DNA of 14,230 bases from Gaiella sp051003695 (lineage in GTDB: Bacteria > Actinomycetota > Thermoleophilia > Gaiellales > Gaiellaceae). A model generated the notes under the pieces. That model saw only the letters and a program-made list of their open reading frames with translations, was not told the origin of the DNA and made no database searches. This document shows positions 7,283 through 13,244 of the stretch, in pieces. The translations under genes and the position numbers were made by a program. The first letter of the stretch is position 1, and every line of letters starts with the position of its first letter. The DNA is taken from assembly GCA_051003695.1 (NCBI GenBank), contig JBPCLB010000168.1:1-14230 (forward strand), in the 5' to 3' direction.

Positions 7283-8599
7283 ATGCGCCGCAGCACACTC
7301 CTCAAAGCTCTCGCAGTCGCGACCGCCCTCCTCCTCGGCCTCGGCATCGGGCTGCTCGCGCCGAGACCGCTACCGCAGGGAACGCTCGAGACGGACGTGA
7401 CCGACGTCACGGTGGTGGCGCCGCCGCCCCCGGCGACGACTGCTCCGCCAGCCTCGACCGTCCCGACTCCGAAGCCGCCGCCGAAGCCGAAACCGAAACC
7501 GAAACCGAAGCCGCCGAAACCGAAGCCTGCCGTCGACCGCCGGTGCTGGCCGATGTTCGGCGGCGGGCCGAGACGGGCGTCCGCACGGCTCGCGATCGAC
7601 CTCGGCGTGCCACGGCGCAAGCCGCTCTGGGCGCGCGGGCTCAGGGCGTACATGGAGTATCCGCCCAGCTACTGCGACGGAGTCCTCTACGTCAACACCT
7701 TCAAGGGAGACACCTGGGCGCTCGAGGCCGCGACGGGGAAGGTCGTCTGGCGGCGCCTGAGCGACTCCCCCAAGCCGTCGACCCCCGCGATCGCCGGCGA
7801 TCTGCTGATCGTGAGCTCGAAGGACGGAACGGTGACGGCTCTCACCCGTCGGAGCGGCAAGGTCGTCTGGCAGCTGCGGACGAGCGCGATCGTCGAGTCC
7901 TCCCCTGCCGTCGCGGGCGGGATCGCGTACTTCGGCGCGACGGACGGACGGCTGTTCGCCGTCGCCGTGCGCACCGGCCGGATCCGCTGGGCCTTCGATA
8001 CCGGGGGGCGGATCAACTCGAGCCCGTCACTCGCGCAGGGACGCGTCTGCATCACCACCTACGCGGGCTCGATCTTCTGCCTCCGCCAGCGGGACGGACG
8101 CAAGCTCTGGAGCACCTACGTGAGGCGCGACGCGTTCCGGTACGAGAGCTTCTACGCAAGCGCCTCGACCGACGGCGCGCGGCTCTACACGATCGCTCGC
8201 TCCGGCAAGCTCGTCGCGCTGGACGCCCGGTCGGGGCGAATCATCTGGACTGATTCGGTCAACTCGCTCGGCTATTCCACGCCCGCGGTCGCGCGCGATC
8301 GGATCTTCGTAGGCGACTTCAACGGGGGCTTGCGGGCCTATCGCAAGACCGATGGCCGCCTGCTCTGGCGCGCGGTCGTCGGAGGCCGCATCCTGGGGGC
8401 GCCCGTCGTCGTGGGTGACCTCGTCTTCTTCTCGACGCTCGAGACGGAGACATACGCGGCCAGGGTCTCGGACGGCAAGATCGTCTGGCGCTACGGCCTC
8501 GGCAAGTATTCCCCGGGGATCGCCACCGAGCGCGCCTACTACTTCTCGCTCAACGGGATCCTGGTCGCCTTCCGCGGCGTGAACGGCCCCGCGGGCTAG
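7283..8599 (+). CDS. Secreted PQQ-type beta-propeller protein on a Lys-Pro stalk
   Basis: This 438-residue protein starts at ATG 7283, with GGAG at 7268-7271. An in-frame TTG ten codons upstream is less likely because ATG directly precedes the MRRSTLLKAL basic start. Residues about 7-26 form a signal or membrane anchor. Residues 48-82 are a Pro/Thr then Lys-Pro-rich stalk. The propeller occupies about 88-432, with seven blade-ending motifs of the form G(K/R)xxW at 152, 192, 232, 272, 318, 358 and 398, mostly 40 residues apart. This is the PQQ_2/BamB-like repeat. Without partner dehydrogenase residues, a quinoprotein enzyme is unlikely; an extracellular scaffold or ligand-binding role fits better. 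C88, C131, C256 and C266 could form disulfides. It is convergent with the sulfotransferase, leaving 29 bp between them. Confidence 0.85.
   Translation: MRRSTLLKALAVATALLLGLGIGLLAPRPLPQGTLETDVTDVTVVAPPPPATTAPPASTVPTPKPPPKPKPKPKPKPPKPKPAVDRRCWPMFGGGPRRASARLAIDLGVPRRKPLWARGLRAYMEYPPSYCDGVLYVNTFKGDTWALEAATGKVVWRRLSDSPKPSTPAIAGDLLIVSSKDGTVTALTRRSGKVVWQLRTSAIVESSPAVAGGIAYFGATDGRLFAVAVRTGRIRWAFDTGGRINSSPSLAQGRVCITTYAGSIFCLRQRDGRKLWSTYVRRDAFRYESFYASASTDGARLYTIARSGKLVALDARSGRIIWTDSVNSLGYSTPAVARDRIFVGDFNGGLRAYRKTDGRLLWRAVVGGRILGAPVVVGDLVFFSTLETETYAARVSDGKIVWRYGLGKYSPGIATERAYYFSLNGILVAFRGVNGPAG
7469..7528 (+). repeat. CCGAAA/CCGAAG hexamer tract encoding the (KP)n stalk
   Basis: Inside the propeller gene, residues 63-82 are encoded by a run of CCG codons alternating with AAA or AAG, mostly a degenerate 6-bp repeat. 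This makes the stalk prone to length change by slippage in steps of two residues without a frameshift. Confidence 0.85.
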
Positions 8600-8628
8600 C
8601 TAGGCGCGGGAGGAACGCCGATGCCGCG

Positions 8629-9573
8629 TCACCCGAGAGGCGGGTGCCGCCGCCGCCACAGCGGCGAGCGCTGCGTGGCTGCTCCGACCGCCCGCCAGGC
8701 GGCGGTCTTCGCCCGGTAGGCGGCCAGTCGTTTGCGGTTCGAGCCCGTCCTCTCGGTCTCGTAGCCGAGCTCGGCGAGCACCGCGCCGGCGACCTGCTCG
8801 AATGCGATCCGGTCGTCGGGCGCGAGCTCGGTGCGCCAGTTCCTGACGCCGGGTGTCGGCGCCTGCGAGAGCCGTTGCTGGTGGGGCTTCGCGGCAGACT
8901 CGGTCTGCCCTACGTACTCGAGCATTCCGTCGTCGTACGCGAGACCCGCGAACGTGCACACCCGTTCCAGCTCGCGCCCCGGCTGCGCCACGAGGTCCTC
9001 GTAGCGGAGCTCCAGATACCGCTCGTGCCCGACACGGCGCCCGAGCGCGCGGGCGTCGCGCACCTCCGTGGCCCACTGACACGCGAACCCTGCGACGTCG
9101 CGAGGATGTCCCCAGCCCGCGGTCATGATTCCCTCCGGTACGGCGAGAAACGAGAGCGCCGCATCGCGACCGTCACGGACGAGATGGACGAAGAGTGCGT
9201 CGGGAAAGAGACGCTCGAGCACTGGCAGGAACTGCATGTAGAGCGGGGTCTTGTCCCCCCACCGCGCCTTGCCGCGCTCGGCTGCGTACGTCTCGAAGAT
9301 CGCCGCGAGCGCCGCTCCGGTCGTCATGCCCGGGCGGAGTCGTTGCGCGACCGCGCCCGGATCGAGTCCCCACTCGACGAGCGTCGGCAGGCGCCGAAGG
9401 TCGTCCACGAATGCGACCGGGTCGACCGTTCCCCGGTGCCGGCGCGCAAGCTGCGGAACGAAGTACGACTCGTCGGGGATGGCGAGCGCCTCGTTTCGGT
9501 CGAGCATCACCCGCAGCAGCGTCGTCCCGGACCGCCGGACCCCGAGGACGAGCAACGGGCTGCCGGCCGACAC
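8629..9573 (-). CDS. Sulfotransferase family protein (PAPS-dependent type)
   Basis: This 314-residue protein of the Sulfotransfer_3 type would transfer a sulfuryl group from PAPS to a hydroxyl or amine of a glycan, lipid or small molecule. The 5'-phosphosulfate-binding loop is LGVRRSGTTL (10-19). ARWGDKTPLY (103-112) is the usual second motif. The 3'-phosphate-binding motif is HLVRDGRDAALSF (130-142). LRYEDLVAQP (189-198) is also characteristic of the family. All key positions look intact. There is no signal peptide or transmembrane segment, so it is cytosolic. The GTG start has no clear ribosome-binding site and may be leaderless. It is convergent with the propeller gene and divergent from DUF4395. 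Its closeness to the glycan locus makes a sulfated surface glycan or lipid possible, but the acceptor is unknown. Confidence 0.88.
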   Translation of the reverse strand: MSAGSPLLVLGVRRSGTTLLRVMLDRNEALAIPDESYFVPQLARRHRGTVDPVAFVDDLRRLPTLVEWGLDPGAVAQRLRPGMTTGAALAAIFETYAAERGKARWGDKTPLYMQFLPVLERLFPDALFVHLVRDGRDAALSFLAVPEGIMTAGWGHPRDVAGFACQWATEVRDARALGRRVGHERYLELRYEDLVAQPGRELERVCTFAGLAYDDGMLEYVGQTESAAKPHQQRLSQAPTPGVRNWRTELAPDDRIAFEQVAGAVLAELGYETERTGSNRKRLAAYRAKTAAWRAVGAATQRSPLWRRRHPPLG

Positions 9574-9579
9574 GCGGCA

Positions 9580-9585
9580 AGGCTA
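9580..9585 (-). promoter_or_regulatory. Candidate -10 box for leaderless sulfotransferase transcript
   Basis: Read on the minus strand, TAGCCT (TANNNT type, preceded by TG) lies 6 nt before the GTG start at 9573. That is the spacing expected when transcription starts at the first base of the start codon. No Shine-Dalgarno sequence is seen. Confidence 0.35.
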
Positions 9586-9593
9586 CACCATGC

Positions 9594-9601
9594 AATACTT
9601 T
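9594..9601 (+). promoter_or_regulatory. Candidate -10 box for leaderless DUF4395 transcript
   Basis: TGCAATACTTT precedes the ATG at 9607. It offers an extended -10 (TG-n-AATACT, 9591-9599) or a TANNNT box (TACTTT, 9596-9601), 7 or 5 nt before the start. No GGAGG-like sequence occurs upstream, which fits leaderless initiation. Confidence 0.4.
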
Positions 9602-9606
9602 CCGAA

Positions 9607-10086
9607 ATGAAGCGAGTCGCCGACCCGTACCGCGACACCGCCGTGATCGACGAGCGGGCGCCGCGCACGAACCAGGCGGTCGTCGGGCTCGTCGCCGTGC
9701 TGGCGGTCGCGACCGGCTGGTGGTGGCTCCTGGGGCTCCTCGCGCTCCAGCTTGCGATCGGACTTGCGTTGGGCCGGCGCTTCTGCCTCCCGTGCCTCCT
9801 CTACTTCGAGGTGCTGCAGCCACGGCTCGGTGAAGGGCGCCTCGAGGACGCGCGACCGCCACGTGCCGCCAACGTGATCGGACTCGTGGTGCTGGCCGGC
9901 GCCGCTGCGGCCTCCGCACTGGGCTGGGAGACGGCCGGCGCCGCACTCGGGCTGCTCGTCGCGACGCTCGCGCTCCTCGCCGCGAGCACGGGCTTCTGCG
10001 CCGGCTGCCGTGCATACAGGCTCGGCTACGCGCTCACCGGCCGGCCGTTCGTGAGCTGCCCGTTGCCGCCGCAGCCGGGCCACTGA
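9607..10086 (+). CDS. DUF4395 family membrane protein with two CxxC motifs
   Basis: This 159-residue protein starts at ATG 9607. The frame is open far upstream but there runs antisense to the sulfotransferase. It matches DUF4395: an N-terminal VIDERAPRTNQ (13-23), two hydrophobic stretches (about 24-56), a loop RRFCLPCLLYFEVLQPRL with CLPC at 60-63, the family phrase LEDARPPRAANVIGLV (79-94), two more hydrophobic stretches (about 90-128) and GFCAGCRAYRL with CAGC at 131-134. Two CxxC pairs, placed symmetrically after each membrane hairpin, suggest disulfide or metal chemistry at one membrane face. Biochemical function is unknown. Its 3' end overlaps the TauE/SafE gene on the other strand by 53 bp. 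Confidence 0.82.
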   Translation: MKRVADPYRDTAVIDERAPRTNQAVVGLVAVLAVATGWWWLLGLLALQLAIGLALGRRFCLPCLLYFEVLQPRLGEGRLEDARPPRAANVIGLVVLAGAAAASALGWETAGAALGLLVATLALLAASTGFCAGCRAYRLGYALTGRPFVSCPLPPQPGH

Positions 10087-10930
10087 GCCAGCGGACGAAC
10101 GTCACCGCGGCGGCGAGCGCGGCGAGCGATGCACCGCCGATCACGATCGCATCGGCGCCCGGTGGGTCGACGAGCTTGACCCCGGCGAGAGTGAGCGTCG
10201 CGGCGAGACCGATCCGCAGCGCGCGATCCGGGAGCCGCACCGTGAAGTGACCGCCGAGCAGGACGCCGGGCACGGAGCCGACCAGGAGCCACCCGGTAGC
10301 GGCGAGGTCGACGTGCCCGGCGACGAGGTGCCCGGCGCCCGCGACCGTGAGCAGGATCGCAGCGTGGAAGATGTCTGTCCCGACGATCTTCGCCGCGGTG
10401 AGCGGGAACGCGACGAGCATCACGAGCCCGAACAGCGTGCCGCTGCCGACCGAGGTGAGCCCGACGACGAACCCGCCGACGCATCCGGTCACCAGCGCGA
10501 TCGCCCGGTCACGCCGCACGAGGAGGAACGGCTTGTCCTCCGGCGCGGAGTGGAGGTACGCCTTGACGAGGAACGCGGCGCCGCAGATCACGAGCGCGAC
10601 CCCGAGGATCGCTTTCGCCGTCGACTCGTAGCCGTCGCCGTACTCCCGCTTCAACCACCATGCGAGCGTGACGCCCGCAATCGAGAACGGCGCCGAGCCC
10701 AGCAGCATCCAGGCGGTCAACCGTGCATGGACGTGGCCGAGCCGGCGGTGCTGCACGGCGCCGAACGACTTGAAGATCGCCCCGTGGACGATGTCGGTGC
10801 CGATCGCGACCGAGGGCTTGAAGCCGAAGAAGAGGACGAGCAGCGGCGTCATCAGCGAGCCGCCGCCCATCCCGGTGACCCCGACGAGCAGGCCGATCAG
10901 GAGACCCGCGAGGGAGAGCTTCCAGTCCAC
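10034..10930 (-). CDS. TauE/SafE family anion permease (sulfite/sulfonate exporter family)
   Basis: This 298-residue polytopic inner-membrane protein has the internal duplication of the TauE/SafE family. The N-terminal half has GVTGMGGGSLMTPLL (17-31) and AIGTDIVHGAIFKSFGA (42-58). The C-terminal half has GLTSVGSGTLFGLVML and IVGTDIFHAAILLTVAG. About eight hydrophobic segments are present. Members move sulfite, sulfoacetate, sulfolactate or other organosulfur anions, though many are uncharacterised. It is the last gene of the operon, 26 bp after the phosphosulfolactate synthase stop. Since that enzyme consumes sulfite, a sulfite- or sulfonate-related substrate is a reasonable inference. The start is GTG with a G-rich stretch upstream. 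The final 53 bp run antisense to the end of DUF4395. Confidence 0.85.
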   Translation of the reverse strand: MDWKLSLAGLLIGLLVGVTGMGGGSLMTPLLVLFFGFKPSVAIGTDIVHGAIFKSFGAVQHRRLGHVHARLTAWMLLGSAPFSIAGVTLAWWLKREYGDGYESTAKAILGVALVICGAAFLVKAYLHSAPEDKPFLLVRRDRAIALVTGCVGGFVVGLTSVGSGTLFGLVMLVAFPLTAAKIVGTDIFHAAILLTVAGAGHLVAGHVDLAATGWLLVGSVPGVLLGGHFTVRLPDRALRIGLAATLTLAGVKLVDPPGADAIVIGGASLAALAAAVTFVRWLSGPAAAATGSSRTAGR

Positions 10931-10956
10931 GTCACCGCCCCGTTCCGGGCTGGTGA

Positions 10957-11766
10957 CTAGGCAACCGTTGCCGGATCGTCCTCACGCTCGGGAGGAGTCG
11001 CCAGCAGGATCTCGTGCATGGTGTCGCCGCGCAGACCGAGCCGCAGCGTCTCGAGCGGGATCACCTCGTCCGGCGGGATGTTGCCGAGGTTGACGTTCGG
11101 TCCGAAGTGCTTCACGAACCACGCCTGCGAGGACTTCGTCGGCGCCTCGAAGAGGAGATCGTCGAGCGGCACCTCGTGCGCGATCTCGTCGATCAGCCCG
11201 GTGCGCATGTCGCCGTCCTTGCGGAAGATCCCGCTCGTTCCGCCCTCGCGCCCCTCAGTGATCACCTTCCAGGAGCCCACTGCGAGCTCCTCCTTGATCC
11301 ACTCGACCCACTGGTAGGGCGGGTACACGACCTCGGAGTCCTTCGAGCCGACCTCGGAGAGCACGATGAAGTCGCGGGCGAAGTCCTCGATCAGCCGCAG
11401 TTTGTCCTCGCGGGGGATGTCGAGCGTGCCGTCGGAGATCTCGACGTGCGAGAAGCGGTGCTCGGTGAGCCAGCGCTTGAACTCGTCGACTCGACCCCGC
11501 GCGTACACCGCCTCGAACAGCGTCCCGCCGCAGACGACGGGGGTCTCGAACGAGCGGTAGAGCGCGATCTTCTTCTCGAGGTTGTTCGTGACGTAGCTCG
11601 TGCCCCAGCCGAACTTGACGATGTCGACGAACTGCCCGCCGGTGTCGAACATCCCCTCGATGTCGCGCGTGTTGAGGCCCTTGTCGATCACATGGGTGAG
11701 CCCGACCTGGCGCGGCTTGCCGGGTCGCGCGGGCAGACCGAGGAAGTCGTCCTCAAAGGGAGGCAT
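10957..11766 (-). CDS. comA: Phosphosulfolactate synthase (ComA family)
   Basis: This 269-residue protein has the ComA TIM-barrel signature. The family adds sulfite to phosphoenolpyruvate to form (2R)-phospho-3-sulfolactate, the first step of coenzyme M biosynthesis in methanogens and part of sulfolactate formation in some bacteria. Visible motifs in order are LTHVIDKGL (23-31), DIVKFGWGTS (48-57), CGGTLFEA (79-86), VEISDGT (108-114), LSEVGSKD (136-143), VITEGREGGTSGIF (168-181), LLFEAPTKSSQ (204-214), FGPNVNLGNI (221-230) and LRLGLRGDT (241-249). The EGRE and NVNLGNI motifs fit genuine synthases better than plant Hsa32-type relatives. The ATG has a strong AAGGAG site and overlaps the upstream fumarase beta gene by 14 bp. 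No ComB phosphatase or later coenzyme M gene is in the window. Confidence 0.9.
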   Translation of the reverse strand: MPPFEDDFLGLPARPGKPRQVGLTHVIDKGLNTRDIEGMFDTGGQFVDIVKFGWGTSYVTNNLEKKIALYRSFETPVVCGGTLFEAVYARGRVDEFKRWLTEHRFSHVEISDGTLDIPREDKLRLIEDFARDFIVLSEVGSKDSEVVYPPYQWVEWIKEELAVGSWKVITEGREGGTSGIFRKDGDMRTGLIDEIAHEVPLDDLLFEAPTKSSQAWFVKHFGPNVNLGNIPPDEVIPLETLRLGLRGDTMHEILLATPPEREDDPATVA

Positions 11767-12340
11767 AGATCTCCTTCAGTCTCTGTTGCGCCCGTTCCTG
11801 GACGTCGCGATAGAGCGAGTTGCCGTGCGCGTCGATGCCGACGGTGAGCGGGCCGAAGTCCTTGACGCGGAACTTCCACAGGCACTCCGGCATCAGCTCT
11901 TCCCAGGCGACCTCCTCGATCTCCTCGATCTGGGTCGTCTCGAGCGCCGCCGCGCCGCCGACGATCGCGAAGTAGACCATCCCGAGCCGCTGCATCGGCT
12001 CGATCGCCTCGTCCGGGAAACCGCCCTTACCGCAGATCGCGCGGACGCCGTACTGCGCCCCGAGCCCCTCCGTGAAGCGCACCATCCGCGCGCTCGTCGT
12101 GGTGCCGATGCAGACCTTTTCGTAGCGGCCGGGGCCGAGCTTGCGCACCCCCGGCGCCGTGTGCAGGAGGAAGGCGCCGGCGAGATCCATCGGCGGCTCC
12201 TGGCCCTGGTCGAAGATCCTGATCTGCGTGCGGTCGCGGATCCCGATGATGTGGCCCTGGACGGTCACCTCGTCGCCTGCGCGGAGCTTCAGGATCTCCG
12301 TCGGATCGGTGATCGGGAACGTGACCTCGTGCGTCGCCAT
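11753..12340 (-). CDS. Class I fumarase-type hydro-lyase, beta subunit
   Basis: This 195-residue protein is the Fumerase_C (beta) partner of two-subunit class I fumarases and L(+)-tartrate dehydratases. It forms the swivelling lid that completes the active site. Visible motifs are LRAGDEVTVQGHI (19-31), IGTTTSARM (78-86), GVRAICGKGGF (98-108) and KDFGPLTVGIDAHGNSLY near the C-terminus. It lies 4 bp downstream of the alpha subunit and overlaps ComA by 14 bp. The alpha-beta split is normal for this branch; the Escherichia coli FumA type has both in one chain. Sequence alone cannot separate fumarase, tartrate dehydratase or a related 2-hydroxyacid dehydratase. Confidence 0.9.
   Translation of the reverse strand: MATHEVTFPITDPTEILKLRAGDEVTVQGHIIGIRDRTQIRIFDQGQEPPMDLAGAFLLHTAPGVRKLGPGRYEKVCIGTTTSARMVRFTEGLGAQYGVRAICGKGGFPDEAIEPMQRLGMVYFAIVGGAAALETTQIEEIEEVAWEELMPECLWKFRVKDFGPLTVGIDAHGNSLYRDVQERAQQRLKEIYASL
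11771..11776 (-). promoter_or_regulatory. Strong Shine-Dalgarno site for ComA
   Basis: Read on the minus strand, AAGGAG lies 4 nt before the ComA ATG and inside the end of the fumarase beta gene. It is the clearest ribosome-binding site in the window and fixes the start despite the 14-bp gene overlap. Confidence 0.8.
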
Positions 12341-12344
12341 CAGC

Positions 12345-13244
12345 CTAAAACTCCCGATCGAAGTCGACGGTGCCGTCCGCGGCGATGTGCGCCGAGGCGC
12401 GCCGCGCGGCCCAGCACTGGTAGTTGACCGCGACCGGGTTCAGGGTCATGTGGGTGTCGGCGTGCTCGATGTGGCACTGGAGCACCGTCACGTCGCCGCC
12501 GAGCCCCATCGGCCCGATCCCCGTCTGGTTGAGCAGGTCGTAGAGCTCGTCCTCGAGCTGCGCGACGAGCGGATCCTCGTTGCGCGTGCCGATCGGGCGG
12601 GCGATCGCCTCCTTGGCGAGATGCATCGCGTAGTCGGCCGAGCCGCCGAGCCCGATCCCGACGATCCCTGGCGGGCAGGGCTTCCCGCCGGCGCCGACGA
12701 TCGAGTCGAGCACGAAGCGCTTGATCCCCTTCACCCCGTCGGCGGGCACGAGCATCTTCAGGAACGTCATGTTCTCCGAGCCCGACCCCTTCGGCACGCA
12801 CTTGACGTCGAGCCCGTCCCAGTCGGGGATGAAGTCCCAGTGGACGATCGGCACGCGATAGCCGACGTTCGGGCCGGTGTTCTCCCTCGTCAGGGTGTGG
12901 ACGGTGTTCGAGCGAAGCGGGTGCTCGAGTGTCGCGCGCGAGGTGCCGGCCTTCAGCGAGGCGTAGATCCGCGCGGGGTGCAGCGGAAAGTGCTCGCCGA
13001 CCCGGCAGTAATAGACGGCGATTCCCGTGTCCTGGCAGACGAGGTTCTTCTGCTCGTCCGCGATCTGGACGTTGCGGTGGATCGTCTCCAGCACGCGACG
13101 CCCGGGGATCGAGGTCTCACGCTCCCGCGCCGCCGCGAGCGCGTCGCGCAGATCCTGAGGGATGTCCTTCAGCGCCCAGACGTAGAGGTGCGCCGCCGCG
13201 TCTTCCAGGGTCTGGTCGAGATCGGTCGTGGTGATCGTGCTCAT
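12345..13244 (-). CDS. Class I fumarase-type hydro-lyase, alpha subunit (4Fe-4S)
   Basis: This 299-residue protein is the Fumerase (alpha) catalytic subunit that holds an oxygen-sensitive [4Fe-4S] cluster and dehydrates malate-like 2-hydroxyacids. The three expected cluster cysteines are present: C70 in LVCQDTG, C190 in GGKPCPPG and C277 in NYQCWAARR. Other family marks are GPNVGYRVP (124-132), GSGSENM (153-159) and GIGLGGSADYAM (196-207). The ATG overlaps the flavoprotein stop by 4 bp; longer readings in this frame run antisense-like through the neighbour and are rejected. Full length for an alpha subunit. It pairs with the beta gene 4 bp downstream. Likely substrates are malate/fumarate, tartrate or, given ComA, a sulfonated analogue. 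Confidence 0.92.
   Translation of the reverse strand: MSTITTTDLDQTLEDAAAHLYVWALKDIPQDLRDALAAARERETSIPGRRVLETIHRNVQIADEQKNLVCQDTGIAVYYCRVGEHFPLHPARIYASLKAGTSRATLEHPLRSNTVHTLTRENTGPNVGYRVPIVHWDFIPDWDGLDVKCVPKGSGSENMTFLKMLVPADGVKGIKRFVLDSIVGAGGKPCPPGIVGIGLGGSADYAMHLAKEAIARPIGTRNEDPLVAQLEDELYDLLNQTGIGPMGLGGDVTVLQCHIEHADTHMTLNPVAVNYQCWAARRASAHIAADGTVDFDREF

Noticed and set aside
7087..8253. 388-residue plus-strand frame overlapping the propeller gene
   Set aside because: It is an Arg-rich out-of-frame reading of the propeller gene, whose own frame has signal peptide, stalk and seven G-x-x-x-W repeats.
8588..8610. Terminator between the convergent propeller and sulfotransferase genes (CCCGCG / CGCGGG)
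   Set aside because: The stem is only 6 bp with an 11-nt loop and no T-run follows on either strand; chance pairing in GC-rich DNA is likely.
8644..9606. Long upstream extension of the DUF4395 frame
   Set aside because: It lies entirely antisense to the sulfotransferase, which has intact motifs. The DUF4395 similarity starts just after ATG 9607.
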